A stretch of DNA of 64,000 bases from Turnera subulata. Lineage: Eukaryota > Streptophyta > Magnoliopsida > Malpighiales > Passifloraceae. The DNA is taken from the NCBI GenBank assembly GCA_028386065.3, contig JAKUCV010007534.1, forward strand, positions 140,913-204,912. Reading direction: 5' to 3'. The notes beneath the pieces were generated by a model. It had not been told where the DNA came from. It searched no databases and saw nothing but the letters and a program-made list of their open reading frames with translations. The position numbers were made by a program, and so were the translations under genes. Positions 46,729-61,002 of this stretch are shown here, piece after piece (position 1 is the stretch's first letter; the number at the start of each line of letters is the position of its first letter).

Positions 46729-49700
46729 ATTAATTCTCAAGATTGGTTAATTATTACTTTGCCTATATATGTGGACACAAGTGGTTTCTGATCAGAATTA
46801 TGTGGATGGATACTAGTTGTTTCTCAAAATATGTGGATAGTGATCACAATTAACTTAATCAATTGGTTAATTTCCCCCACTTTCTTTCACCTACCCTAGC
46901 AATTACGCTCTAACAGAGACTCCATTAATGGCGTTTTCTAAAACATCCCATCATCATTAACAATTTTTATGTAGTAGACGAGCTTTTGAAGTATATAAAA
47001 GCCAAGAATTTTAAAGAAAAAAACAAGGGTGCAATTCTTGCTTGTATTTGTCACAAAATAAAGCTAATTGAGCAATGAATTATAGATTAAGGAAGTACGT
47101 ATCCTTTATATATACGAATCGAATTCTCCCAATCAATCAGCAGCCCTAAACATCAATTTTTAGATATGGGAACCATCATGATGGGTTCACATTCTGTTTT
47201 CCTCAATCTTTTTGCTTTTTATTCCCACTCACACGTTCGGTGTACTTTATTTGACTTATTTTATCTTTTGCCACTTGTCACTCACTCGTCTTTAATTACT
47301 ATATATCATTTTTCTTCCTTCCCTCATTTTTTTCTTTTTTTATTCTCTTGTTTCTACATTTAAAAAATAATTTATTTCAATTATTGGTTAAGATATGGAA
47401 ATTTAACTTGCTAATTCAAGTTTTCTTCTTATAGTCAAAAGCTTTACAATTAAGTAAAAGAAAGAGAAACTTATAGGGTTCACTTTGTGGGATGTCCATG
47501 GAATATTCATAATTGATAAGATGTCCCCAAGAGATATATACCAATTGCAGTCCAAACAATATCAATCTTGTGTTAGGGGCGATATTTTTTGGTATGAAAA
47601 AGAAGTCACACAAACTCATAGATTTTTCATTGATTAATCGGAACCAAAAGAGTTGCGCACCTAATTATGATGGGTAAATTTTGCACCGAGAATTTTCTGC
47701 GTATACACAAAGATTCAAACTCGAGACCAACTTAAGTAGAACCGAATCACTTACAATGTGGGGTTGCAAATAGCTCGGATCAACCAAGATTCAATGTACA
47801 TTTGGCTTGTGCTCAAGTTTTATGATACTAACTCAGTGCTTAAGTTGAGAGTGGTCTATATGCTTACACTGTTTTGCTTAGGTATAAGTGATAAGACCAC
47901 TGCATCCGCTTTGCAATTTGTTCTTGTTAACACAAAAGAATGAAAAGAAGGAAACATCACTAATCAATTCAAGAATCGTTTCACAGGCCCATGATCATAT
48001 GGCATATTAATTAAACCGTGCAAAAGCTTAAACAACTGGGAAACCAACCAACACTCCTTCATTAATTTTAATATTCTTCCATATAACTGCTTATAACCGA
48101 AAGTGCTCTTTAGTGTGAAGGTTTGAAAATGGTAGGTTTGGACTAAAAAAGATATTGTAATTATGAAGATGACAAGGATCAGACTTGGATTGTGATCATT
48201 TGGTCCGGCAAGCAATTATATTATTATAGAGAAATACTACCCAACTGCCAACTTTGGGTGAGATCAATTTAATATTAACTCTGAATACATCTCTTCCTTA
48301 ATTAACTCTTTCTTCTAATTCGGATTAACATGGGAATAATTCCTTAAATCAAGCATATATATACTTTGGTGTTAAGTAACACAGGCTGATAAAGTTCCTA
48401 CAAAAGGACAAAACATCCGAGAAATAATTTTAATGATGTTAAAAGAGGGTTGTGATTCCTCTTATTTTTATGGCCAACATGTTCTTTTATAATGAAGAAT
48501 CCAACTTTTGCAATCATCCGACAGAATTGAAAATATTCTCCTAAATTACAAAGCAGTCAAATAGGTACAGCTGTATTATATACTTAACTTTAGAAGATTA
48601 TAGAGATTTCAATTTGGTTAATGGTTTTATCACTTCCAAATAAATGCTTTATGAATAATGACGGTGGTTAGCTTTATCCGGGCCATGCATCCAAAAAGAA
48701 TTAAAAAAGAACATCATAAAAGAAATCTGAAATGATGATATATGGGGAGCATAATGCATGTGTGGAGGAAGATTTTAAAAAAAAGTAAAAAAAAAAGAAT
48801 AATTAGTAGGTTGAATTTGAAGGTGCACATAAGAGGTGTTGTCTAATCCATTTTAATGGCGATTCTAAGCTATCTTTTTCGTGGATTGAATGATATGTAA
48901 AAAAGGAATCCGTAATCAAAGATGAGATGATGAGCTTCCAGCACTTAAAAAGTTTTGTCTTCTTATGAACCAATGCAAAATGTGCATATATATGATAGCA
49001 TATATAATCTGGAATCGGATAATTGGAGCAAGTAACAATCACACTCCCTATTCACTACAGTACTCAACTTTATAGTGGTTGGTTTTTACGGTGAGCTTTG
49101 TTACATGGTAAACAGTTTAAATAATTTAATAGATTATGTAAAAGTTAAACCTAAATACAATGAACAAAGAGTATTGTTCTAGAAAGAGTATTTATTCTGA
49201 GTTTATATTCGTGTTTGGTTTGGCTTCTCTTTTTTTTGGTAGCTAGAAAAATATCCTGCATACATACGTGTTGGAAGAAACATATTTATCATGCAATATT
49301 TAGTGTGAGGACAAATGTTGTAACATTACTTGAGATCCTTTGAGACCTCAAAGTGTTATTGTGTACCGACCAAAAAGAAGTGTTATTGTGTGGTACCGAC
49401 CAAAGTGTTATTGTGTAATGTATAATTGATAGACTTTTTATTACAATGTATACAAATAATGTTCAGCAAAGTATACATTAAAGATTTCAAGTTTCCCTAC
49501 TTTTATGTTAGAAACTAAATTATAACCAAGTGTGCCTAGAGGCGCAACTTGCCTTCCAGCTTCAAATCAAGTATGCGGCACCTGCATTTTTTAACAAGTG
49601 TACCATACTTAAAACTTGCCTACCAACTTGGGTTGATCCAAATTGATTCCGTTTTCGGGTTTAAGTCTTTGTGTAGGCTGAAAATCTTTATACTCGCCCA

Positions 49701-52080
49701 CCATTATCAAGTACGCGACCCAAATCTAGTCTGTGTTAGTCGAGATAAAGCTCCGAAATGAGAAACCAAAATTGAAAACACAGTAACTCATCTCGCTTAC
49801 ACTCTTATTTATGTCGCATGGGCACATCTCATCATTTTAGTGAGTTGACAACTTGAGAATTTGATCCGGCCGGCAAAGTTTGGGTAAAATGTTGGAGCTG
49901 GAACATGGAGAAGCTTTAGTTGACTTATTGGCAATCCATGGAGGGGAAATTAAAAAAAACTGCACTAGCTAGATTACTACAATGAAAATACTCCAAGAAA
50001 AAAAGAATTACTACTATGAAAATGACATGAATAAAAAGAAAAGATAACATATGTCAAAATGTGGTCATGCTGATTGACCTAACTCCTATCAAAGTCATTT
50101 ATGCATCGATCCGTAATGACAATATAGTTCACTCAATGCCCAAAAAAGAGAAAAGAGAACAGTAAGAAGAAAGAGCCACACATATAGCAACACACCTAGA
50201 GTTAGAGAGGGCAAGTGGCACATCTAATCTCCAGGCAGGACACTAGGAAGCCTACACCGCCCTTGTTGACTTTGGAAGCAACAATGATTGATTGTATGTG
50301 ACACTTTTTTTTAGGTTGCTTCAACTGACTTTCTTTGACTTGTAAAGTTAGTTCCCTGCCATGCCCAAAATCTATCGGTTATGGTGTTTTGTTTCTTTGT
50401 AATGGTGTTGTTGTTCAGATTCAAAGCTGACAGCAATGGATAAGAGGGAGTATGACTTCCATTCCCATGAAGTACTTGGTGAGAATCTATATTGGGTATG
50501 GCATGATAAGTGATGATAATTTGATACAAGAACACTTTGTGTGGACATCTACAACTAGCTACCAAGAGCCAAGAAGAAACTAATGGAAGAAACGATGCTT
50601 CACGTGTCAGAAAATTTTGTAGTAGTTGATAATGTGATACATTAGTGACTACTAAAAAGTAAACACAATTAGGGGTTATGAAAATGTAACTTCTTTTTTT
50701 TACAGCAAACTCACTTTTAAAGAACATGAACGAATCCAGACTATTCGAGATCGAAACATGATAGAAATCATAAACGTTCCCAAGATTCTCGAAATGTCTT
50801 TGGTTCAGCTATTATGTTCTGGGTTGATCATGCAATTTATTACTGACGGAAGTTCGTCCTACATCAGGGGTCCAATGTTCAAGTTTCCTTGTTTGGTTAA
50901 ATTTGATTAATTAATGAGTCTTGATATACTTGTTTGGCCTTGCAACATTTAGGTGATACATGAATTAATTTCATTCCCTTGATGTGTCTTCCCATCCACC
51001 CAACATGAATCTACCATTCAGTATTTCGTTATCACTAACCACAAACATCAAAAGTAACACACTCAACAACTTTGAGCTTCCCATCTATAAGAATGTAGCA
51101 TGTGTTAATACCAAATTTTTTTGCGGTCCCCAACACTTACATCGTTTTAGTTGTTTAATTTGACCCAAATGTGTGGTCCTCGAATCACCTCTAGCTTTCT
51201 GAATTTGTGTCTCTCAAATTTTGGCCACTTAACCAAAGTTTTTTATGTCCTTGTAGTCCCGGATTGAGAGAGATTGGTGCTTTTACTTTCAATATCCTCA
51301 ATTTTCCTCCAAGCTACAGAACTGGACCATTATTAACAACACAATTTTTATATATCTCCTCCCATCAGGATTCGAAACTTAGATTTTACGACTTAAGAAA
51401 AATCTACTAGTAACATAATTTTCATGTACTTCCCTTCCTAAGGATTCAAAACTTGGACATTAAAAGTTAACGAAAATACAATATGCCTTACCACTCCACA
51501 CCCAATAGTTATTGGTAACCATTAGATTATGTGTGGACATGATTGTATTAATCTTAGTTGCATACTAAAGTAAAATTTTGAGGCTATTGCATTGGAGGTT
51601 GGCAACCTCTATTTCATTGTAGAAGTTTCTGTTGGGTGGAAAGTCCGACAAATGTCACAACATTAGTGTCAACGCAATAGCTACTCGTTGTTGTGACATT
51701 GTAGAAATAATGACTCATTGACTTGGTCATCATGAAGCTTGGCGGCAGCCATGAGTCACTTGTACTTTCTAACTCTGGGTTTTCAAGACTAACTTTCAAA
51801 GTAGACACTGAATTTAATTCGGCTCTATTTGCTGCCGCAAAGTCATTTCGGGGTGAAGTGATAGATAGATAGGTCCTTTTTTGTTTCTTTGACGGGACAT
51901 GATCAGAAAAGATGGCATTAATTTCAGGATACTTGGTTCATTTTGGTGCTTAGATAGATTAAGAGAATGAAAACAGGATGGGACTAAAACCCAATTGTCC
52001 TGGACTGTTTGGCATCTTTGTGATACTCCCTCCCTAGGCTTATTTCTTCCATGTCTCATTATGCAGAATCCAAAACAACT
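46729..52080. other. 5.4-kb gene-free region
   Basis: AT-rich sequence. The short open frames on both strands show no family motif or intron/exon pattern. Contains a SINE-like fragment (47625-47770). Nothing else is supported. Confidence 0.55.
47625..47770 (-). mobile_element. SINE-like fragment
   Basis: On the minus strand, GTGATTCGGTTCTACTTAAG is followed by GGTCTCGAGTTTGAATCT, a degenerate box B in the layout of Au-type plant SINEs. The 3' tail is unclear. Confidence 0.45.
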
Positions 52081-52473
52081 TAAACATAACAATGACAGTT
52101 AACCAAAATGTAATAAAGCATGGACAGGAAACATGAACCTTAAATTATTACGAAAAATGTTAGGTATTCTGTACATATACAACTAACCAAAAAGACTATA
52201 GCCCAATACCCTAAAGGAACAATTACCCCTGAGCACCTTATCTTAAATTCTCACATACAAAATGAAATGACACTACAGCACTCACCATCTGCCCACTAAC
52301 TCAAGACACAAAATCTCCCCCACCACAAATGAAAGACTCCGCCCCACATGAGAAACCTGCATCCAAACTGAACCTTGTTCGCCAGCACAGGCCTCTGTGC
52401 CCTTCAACGCAAGCTTACATGCACATACTATAGGCCTCGGTGCCCTCCACTCAAGCTTTCCATGTAAGTAACA
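52081..52473 (-). other. 3' flank of the PSI1-like gene
   Basis: Probable 3' UTR. It contains two near-identical phrases, GGCCTCTGTGCCCTTCAACGC and GGCCTCGGTGCCCTCCACTC (about 52390 and 52433). No other gene is seen. Confidence 0.45.
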
Positions 52474-55400
52474 CTACAAACTTCGAATTGTATCCACTCG
52501 GTCGATAACGTCCAATGCTTTAATCCGGTCTATGTCGAAATCGATAACGGGAACAGAAGATGGCCTCCTGATGGGGAATGGATCTCTTTTACTCTCGGTC
52601 AATGGTGAGTGGCTACTACTCTTACTTAGTCTATGGTGTTTGGATAACCTGTTCTTTGCAGTATCAAATTCCTGACTCTTGCTTATACCAGGTGTTTTCT
52701 TCCTCTTGCTAACATCCCTAAGCATTTCGTGATCTTCGACTGTCAAAGAAGGGGCAGGGGAGCTCGGCTTGTGTGTGGATAACTGAATGGTCCTCTGATT
52801 CGGGGACCGGATTGGAGACTTAACTGGCGACCGGATTCCACCGTTGCTAGCTCGAACTTGGCTGACAAGATGATGAAGCCAAACCACCAATTCAAGAATA
52901 TAAGCTTCAGTCTTGTCCTTGTCTGCATGGTGTAATGTTTCAATTCTAAGCAAGTCAGCCTGTCCAGCAGGTTTTCGACCCACTTCAGACCTATAGAATT
53001 TAATTAAATTAGTCACCAATAATATGTTGAGAGAAAAAAAAGAAAAGCAATGTCACCATCACAACTCACCCAGTATTTGCCCATTCTCCAACCCAACCAA
53101 ATCCATGATGAGCTCTGCATGTGGCCCAAATCGCAAAACCAGTAAGTAGCCGGAAACAAAATGGCAAGGGAAACAAATACATAGTTGAACACTAGTTCTT
53201 GAAAGAAAATGAAAACAATGGTAAGAATAAGCAGGTCTTTCCCCTTCAAGATTCAGGCCAATGAGGTAAACAAAAGACTTTCAAGGCTGGAAAGCTTACT
53301 TGGTTGTGTTAGTAGCAATAGGAACAAGCCACTGCAATGTTTTCTCCATCTCAGCTTTGATTTGTGCAACTGTAAGCTGCATGAACAATTGAAAGAAATA
53401 AAAAAATAATCATAGTTGTAGGAAAAAGAATTTAGTGACCAATTCGTAATAACCAAAACTATTATGATAGAAAATTCACAGCCTTTTCAAGCAAGAATTG
53501 CTTGACCAGGCAACAAAATAAAGCCGAAAAACAACCCACAGACTCTTGCATGAATGCCTAAGGAGTATGTTTACCTCTTCCTTAACCTGGAATGATAGCA
53601 CTCTCGAACGCAGAGCAGATTTTATGGAAGGTGGGAGCCCTTGGTACAAGGTGTCCCTCGTATTCGGAGGAACAGAACTAGAACGTGATACCTGATTGCA
53701 TTTGGATATCGGTTCAGTAATTTGTACAAATCAACAGCGTTGTATCTCTAATTGGAGAAAGAGACGAAAAAGATATCAAAACATGTACACTAATACGAGG
53801 TAACGGGAGGCGATGTACGGGAGACATCCTGAACTCACAAGAGTGTCAATTTGAGTGATAATGTTTGCATAATGCAATGCAAGACCAGCAGACCCCAACT
53901 TTTTATGACTGCTTGGCAATTTGACTGGTTTATCGCCATCTGCAAATCATAGAAACATTTAGAAATTTTATGGTATGAACAACATAAAAACTTGCCAGTA
54001 TATGAAGTTAGAGTGAAACGATTGCAATACAGTATATGCCTATTATTAGGCATCTTTCTGAAAGAAAGCAGCCTTGAAACAGAAGATGTTGATACATAAA
54101 GATAAAACCAATGATTTTACATCCTTACTCCTCCGAGTGAGAACTACCTGAATGATTTTCATAAGAAAAATTGACAATGTGACTGTCTGTGTCATTCAAA
54201 TGTTGACAATTTATGAAACAAAAAAATAATAATTTCTGCACATTATTCTTTGAAGGATTCAGATAAGGTTTAGAGGATGCAGAAAATGAAAATTTCAGCA
54301 AAATTTTGATGTCAAAAGGAGTACGTACCAGCACTGCCAAATGCTTCATGAATCTCCAAATGCAAAAAATGGACAATATCAACCAACTTCTCCATCACCT
54401 ATAAGTACAAAGGTGTAAGATTCATCTTACAGTCATAAAACAAAAGGAACTCTGAGAATAAGAAGCACAAACACTCAGATATCACATAAAGATGATAAGA
54501 TACTAGGCACATGACGCTCCGCTAGCTAAATGCAATGGTAGAGGATCAACCAAAATCAATTAATCAACTTTAAGTGCCACCACAATATTTTCAATAGTTA
54601 GAAGGACTGCAAAGCAATCCTGAGTTGTACCTCTTCCAAAATCCTGGACCAAAGAGATTTCTTCTTCAAACTTTTCACATGTTTCCTTTGACTCTTTAAT
54701 TCTGCTCTCAAAATCGTTAGGCTATCCCCTATAAATTAAGATAAAAGAAACACAATCACTTTCAAAAGTTAGTATAAAGTATGGTAAGAAAGAAAAGAAA
54801 ACTAGAAGCACACAATCCAATATTATTGTCAGACAGTAAGAGTGACTTTGAGAAACTGCCAAGAGTTAATATATAAGCATAGGAAACAGTGAACTGCCTG
54901 GACAGACAGCTAGATTGCCCTAAAATTTGATTAGGTAGAGCCAAGTGACGAGTTGAATTTTGGGCCAGTATCCAGATCAATCAAAACAAAGAATTCATGT
55001 TATGTTTTAAGGAGAAAATATAATGTCAGAAAAGAAAAAAAATTACTCAAACACAACATCAACTGCACTAATGCCAGACTGCCAAAGAAGGCCAAAGAAG
55101 AGGCATGATAAGTCTATAAAATAAGCCCAAGCCATCCAAACCAGCTTAATCCAGGACAATATAATGCTTTCGTAAGATAAGCTACATTTGTCACCTATAA
55201 TCTTCATTGTATCCAGGTTTAAATACAAACAGCAGCAATGCTGGAACACGAGTAACACTAATAAAGAGACTGCGTGCTACTTTTTACTTTGGCATCTTTT
55301 TCATGACACTGCTTCAACTTCTAGAAGGCTCCCAGCATATAGCCAATTCTCCTTGTTGGCTAAAGAAGTTGTTTTGAATTACCTGACAGCTCAAGAAAAA

Positions 55401-58400
55401 AACTGAGGATCCTGTCCAACTCTAACATCTACTGTCTAGCATTATTTTAACTTTGCTGCCCCTATCACTTGGAAGTTTAACTAGTCATGTACAATTATTA
55501 TCATTTCCCTAGTTTGGCTGCATAGAGAGGTGGAAGGAGGACTCAAGATTGATCTACTACAGCCTTTGGAAGGTGATACATGACCTGGGTCTGAAATGTT
55601 TGTCCTACAACCAGCCTATGGCATTTTTGGAAATTAGCATCACAAAAACATTAAATTTTCCCTTGGAACAACAGGATAGTGGAAAGTTATAAGCTTACTC
55701 AGTCAAGAACCATCCAGATTAGAAATAACAGGAAAGAAGAAAAATACAAACCTTCCTAAACAACGCAGATATGCTATCATCTACACTGTTGCACGTGAAC
55801 ATTATTTGTTTCTTAGAAAAATCATTTACTCCCCATTTCCTCTCTCCTTATAGATTTAACAGGTCCTACCCATCCCAAGAAAGATATATGATAATAGAGG
55901 GTAGAGCATACCAAGATGGCAAGACTGCACCCCGATTATTCAAAATTTCCTCATATTTTTTTAAACAACAAAAAAAATACAATATTTTCATGTTGCAAGG
56001 ACATAGAAGCACATCCAAACTAGAATTCTGGCCTAGAGTTTACCTCTTTGAGTGGCATTCAGTTTATCATCTTCCTGAAGCTTACGCCGGTAATCTTGCT
56101 CAAATCTGTCTAAGGCATGCATTTCATGATATAGTTCCTGCAATGGAAAGAAAATAGTGTCCATCGATTCTTAACAAAGTTATGAGATGACATATGAGAA
56201 CTTCCAACCATTCAATTATTAAGTTTTTCACCATTAGCAGATGTCACATCTGCACAACTATATCAGAATTCTTATTGATACACACACACACAGAGACACT
56301 GATTAGAGAACAATTTTTTCAACAAAACAATAAAGAAAAAAAACAACCCAAAACAAACAAAGAAATCGTATGCATTTCAATTTATAACTGAGGTTAAGCT
56401 CTGTAGCATAGCTATGTTTTTATGTCCAAAAAAGTCACAATGTACAACTTCTGGAAGAGTTATGCTCAGTATCAATCCCTTTTTGCCTAAAGTTTTGTTT
56501 GGTGCTTAAAATCTCTAGTTTGATTAGCACCTTGTTAAAATTTTTGTTTAAGTTATTCAAGTTAGAGTCAAAAAACTTTATTATTAGTGATTCCTCACTA
56601 TTGAGCAATCCTAGCTGTGCATTGGGCTGCATATGCACAGGAATATTTCTTTCAAACAAGAAAAGAGGAGAAAGGAGAATGGATCTGAAACAAATGGAAA
56701 CTATAACTCTGTCTATAAATGTGAAGGATGTAGTTCACACCAATGGCCTTAATCATATATCGTACTTTAGCTGTAAATTCATGGAAGAATTATAAACTGA
56801 AATGCCATGTACTCACAGCTGTATACTGCACAAGCATCATCAGATGTTGCATTACTATCTCTGCCTCTTCCTTCAATTGCACTTCAGGAGTAAGCTCTGA
56901 CCCCAACCTTCAGGGAAAGAAAGGAAAGAAGAAAGTATGCGAGTTTAGTTTCACAGGAAGCGATAAATTGAGTGCAGAAAGCAAATGGCATGAACATTAC
57001 TTTTCAAAATAACGGTCCAAGTTGTGCCATTGCGGATCTTTGCAACGATTTCCGAAACGCACCACTTCTCTGGAGAAAACTTTCAGCTCTTCTCTGTCAG
57101 AATGTTAAGAGTTAATTGATCAATATTTTTCCCCAGAATTTTCAAACATCATTGCAATATAACTGCATATAAGTATATAGAAACGCAGTTTCAATTAAAT
57201 AAAGCAATTTCTGCATCATTTACCTCTTATCAGCAGCTGCAATTCGCAAAAGTTCATCCATATCTCTTGATATTAAATTTTGGACCCCTTCTGAGGGAAG
57301 CACAACCTCTTTTAAATGCTTAATATTGTCCTTCGAAAGGGATTGCATTAGATTTGCACCCTTAACAATTGTATTAGCAACTTCAAACGACAAAATTTCA
57401 ATTCTAATTCCTTTTGTTGTGACCCCAGAAGTAAAACCACTGCTGGGATTTAAATTTGTCATGCTGCTACCAAGTGTGTCCAGCACTTCCACAGCCTTTC
57501 CAAGACCAGCAGTACCTGCCCTGCCCAGAAGTGAGCTCACTTCCGAAACCTGCATCTCCAAGATAAATACTTAACTCAGCTTGATGGCATAGAGATAAAA
57601 CTTCTGCATAACGTCAGTTGTGGCATGGAAAACGATACGCAGAAGCAACTAAGGAAAGTGCTGACATTTGACACGACTAATTTGCAACATTTAACGTAAA
57701 CAATACATTGCAAGTGTCTAACATGGTTGTCGCAAAGTTAAATACGAAAAGTAAAAATTAAATTCAACAAAAAAATAAATCCTATAATTGGCAACCTAAT
57801 TCAAAGATAACCAAATGGACAGCAGAGACATCTTACTCACAAAATCAATGCAGCATCCTAAACATTAAACACCCTCCAGCACAACCACAAATCATCTCAA
57901 TAACACTTGGACTTTGACATCAGCAAGAGAGGAAAAAGAAACTGAAACAAAGGTAACAATTTGCCTCAAAAGTCCCAACTACAACAGAGTTATCCATGAA
58001 ACACACACGAACTAAATCATGAGGTTCAACAATAGCAGATGGCTAGCACACTTATCCAGGATCTAATTCTTCTTTCGTTACAGAAAGAAAAGCACAATGG
58101 AAAGTGGTTGCATACCCCAGCAGACGAACCAAAGAAAAGAATTCTACAGACAAATATATGACCGCCTGTCAACTAACACCACTTATTGTCAACCCACACT
58201 CTATTGATGTTGGTGAAACACCAAAAGCAAATGATTTTGTGCCTTATACATACCACAAACAAAACCTAGGATGCCAAATACACTTGCAATATCAAGGCTA
58301 CAGGTCTAGAACATTAACTCTCTCTGACCCTAGTATTCATTTAAAAGAACACCTAGAACCAAGTTGCACAATTTCAGTACAAAGTTATTAAGGAGAATAA

Positions 58401-59084
58401 TAATAAAGTCAAACAGCAGATGTACCATATATGCTAAAAATTAGGCATATTTGCAAAGAAATTCACATGATTACCTCTAATATACAGTGGCCATGAATAT
58501 TGAATGGGAATCTAAACTGCTTTTAGAATTGAATGCAGAGAAAGAGAACAAGTTTAACCAAAAGCACAACCAAGTTGCGACTTCACCATTGCTCATCAAA
58601 ACTTTCACACTCTAAACAGGTGATATGAACAGTGAACAAAATTTCAAAACTTTTTACAAATACTGTAGTTTTGCTATGAATGCCGGAGAAAAACAAAGCA
58701 TAACCGTTTAAGAGTGCGCATCTTTAGTAATTCTTTTATATTCCACCTTCAATGCCAAAACAACACAATACATTAATACCGACTTACCTTTGCAGCTGCT
58801 TGCTTGGACTTGGCTGATCTAGACTTATTCGATAGAACCCTCGACATACGAGGAATGCCATCATCAACGTCATCCATACCCATCCCATATGGAACCACAT
58901 TTATGTCCGGAAATGAAAAAGGTTCTCTAAGTTGCTTATTGTCCACATTATCTCCAACAGGGGATGGAGTAATATTGCTATCTAATTTCAGCTCACGAGA
59001 CTGATAAACCAAACCATTCATATGCGGAAAGCCTCCACCGGGAGCATTATCTACAGTGGAACTCCTCGAGCAAAGTCCCCCCAT
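52474..59084 (-). CDS. PSI1: PSI1-like protein (DUF3475-DUF668), 641 aa
   Basis: Twelve coding exons: 59084-58788, 57549-57224, 57093-57001, 56907-56817, 56137-56044, 54728-54631, 54398-54329, 53939-53839, 53691-53575, 53376-53300, 53114-53070, 52990-52474. All introns are GT-AG and phases close to 641 aa. The N-terminus MGGLCSRSS has Gly2 for N-myristoylation and Cys5 for possible palmitoylation, as in Arabidopsis PSI1 (657 aa). DUF3475 lies at about 146-202 (ILSFEVANTIVKG) and DUF668 at about 373-462 (GSAGLALHYANII, then GLPPSIKSALRSRV). A basic Ser-rich tail follows. PSI proteins promote growth and are linked to phytosulfokine and brassinosteroid signalling (family knowledge). The ATG at 59084 is chosen because the myristoylation signal starts there; an in-frame GTG at 59099 is not used. 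Confidence 0.93.
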
Positions 59085-59273
59085 TATTTTGATCACCACA
59101 CAAAACTATATATCTTCCAATTAACCCAAATTTTCCATACAACAGCGAACTAAGTTGTTTATTTACAACAAAGGAGAACCTGAACAGCTCTCGATCAAAA
59201 TCCTTTCAGGTGCTCCAGAACCTGAAGGGCTTAATCTGAAATGCAACCTTTGCAAGTGCACTATAGGATTGAC

Positions 59274-59363
59274 CTATACCACTTGGAAGCTGAAAATGTA
59301 GTCCCTCTCTACATCAAAATCACCACAGTACCAATTTCGATCACTACAAGAGCTCCAATCCAT
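59274..59363 (-). other. upstream ORF in the PSI1-like leader (29 codons)
   Basis: An ATG at 59363 opens a 29-codon frame (starts MDWSSCSDRN) ending in TAG at 59274, 190 bp before the main start. A second, five-codon upstream ORF begins near 59146. If the proposed leader intron is right, both lie in the second leader exon. Translation is unknown. Confidence 0.5.
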
Positions 59364-59382
59364 TAAGACCACCTCAACAAAA

Positions 59383-59663
59383 CTGCAAATCAAGAAAAAA
59401 AAAAACCCATTAAATTCTCAAACGGTACAAATCACCAACATCAACATGGACAGAAGTCCACTTACAATCTCCCAGGCCATTAAAATTTAGCTAGATAAAA
59501 AAAAACAAAAAACATCAAAAAAAACCCAAAATATCAAATCAAGTCATGAGCTAATAAAAACAAAGGAGACCCAGAAGCCATTACCCAGTAAAGCATCAAT
59601 CTTTACAAGAAGACCAGAGCCCACACATGTAAAGCTAACAAATTTGCAGAGAAGCAAGCTCAC
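59383..59663 (-). other. probable leader intron of the PSI1-like gene
   Basis: Donor CTG|GTGAGC (intron from 59663) and acceptor TTGATTTGCAG (intron end 59383) give a 281-bp intron. The upstream sequence is CT-rich on the minus strand, as in plant leader exons. Confidence 0.55.
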
Positions 59664-59779
59664 CAGCTAGAACAAGAGAGATCTGAGACAAGACAGAACA
59701 GGGTCTGTGCTTGTGAGAAGAAGGACACTACACAAGCAGAAGAGAGAGATAGATAAAGAGAGAAATGACGGTGATGTCT

Positions 59780-60663
59780 AGGAGATCAGTTTACTACAAG
59801 AAACGAAGACTCAAGTTAAAGTCTTTCAGAGGAAGAGAGATAGAAAGGGAAGACCCAAGTGAAGAAAGGGGTAATGGCTAAGGACTAAGGAGCCGCTTTC
59901 AGCGAAGAAACAGTCTAAACTCTAAAGAAGAAAAAAAAAAAGAAAAAAAAAACTACAAGGCTGCTTGCTTACTGTCAGTCAGCCGCTTTTGGCACTGTAA
60001 TATGTGTTTTAAAAAAATGGGCAAATCACAAACCAAAAACACACAGCGAAATGTGGCAAATACACACTAGTAATGGGTGAATTTGTGGAGAGAGAGAGAG
60101 AGAAAGAGAAAGAGTGTGTTGAAAAGATGGAGTCTTTTGTTTGGGAGTGACTGTGGAGTCAAAGTTCCAAAACCCAAACCAGACTTCACTCCACTCCACT
60201 CTTTTGCTTGCTGCCTTTGGATTATTATTATACTTGCTAAGCTGACCATAGTTTACCACCCACTTCACAAATTTTTTACATTGTCCATTTTCACAAATGG
60301 ATTTGCCTTTGGTTTCTTGGAGGGTCATAAATTTTTTGAGCAAAACATTTCATATGCAATTGATTTAATATGAGATTTAATCTTGGTTTTTTGTGAAATT
60401 TATATTGTGTTGCTAACATGTTTACTTTGTTAACTTAATGTATAATGAAAAAGTTTAGGCTTTAGAGTAAAAGGAGTTAGTACGGTAAAAAAATAGTCGT
60501 GATATACACGTTTATCATATCACATATGATACCATATCGAGAAGAATTTAGATTCGTTCTGGATTTACTTTCCGTATATAGTTCTTCAATCTAACAACAT
60601 AAATTACATTCCAATAGTCGTAAGCATTATTAAAATGATTGAATTTTTGTTTCAAGCTAATTA
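59780..60663. other. PSI1-like promoter side and spacer
   Basis: Contains A-rich runs (about 59925-59950) and a GA microsatellite (about 60088-60118). No gene is recognised up to the gypsy LTR. Confidence 0.5.
60088..60118. repeat. GA microsatellite
   Basis: An AG run with a few A interruptions, ending GTGTGTT. Confidence 0.85.
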
Positions 60664-60899
60664 TGTAACAGCCCGGGTAAAAATTTTGGATTTTTACCGG
60701 ACTGTAAAAGTCTTTTTACCGTGATTTACTGTTGAATTAATCTTGGGTAATTAATTCAAGGTAAATCGAGCTTCTTTTTTCGAAACCGAGAGTTTTCCCG
60801 CGCTCGTGATTTTTCCGTGGATTTTTCGGGCCTAAGTTGGTATTTTTCGGGTCCCGGGATTTTCGGAAAAATCACACCGGAAAATAACTAAGGGGATAT
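60664..60899. repeat. left arm of long inverted repeat in the gypsy LTR
   Basis: Matches the reverse complement of 63510-63744 at roughly 90 percent by eye, including TTGAATTAATCTTGGGTAAT and GGTAAATCGAGC. Confidence 0.9.
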
Positions 60900-61002
60900 G
60901 AAACGCCCCGACCCGTATTTACCGTACACAGTAAACACGTGCCGGAACTGTGACGACCCAACCAAAATAAGACCAAGCATACAGTGTATACAACAGATAT
61001 CC

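Noticed and set aside
47166..51410. Small genes between the copia element and the PSI1-like gene
   Set aside because: Short open frames on both strands without motif, splice pattern or conserved wording. Treated as chance.
55771..56157. Plus-strand gene opposite the PSI1-like gene
   Set aside because: The open frame overlaps a spliced exon and introns of the minus-strand gene and has no recognisable domain.
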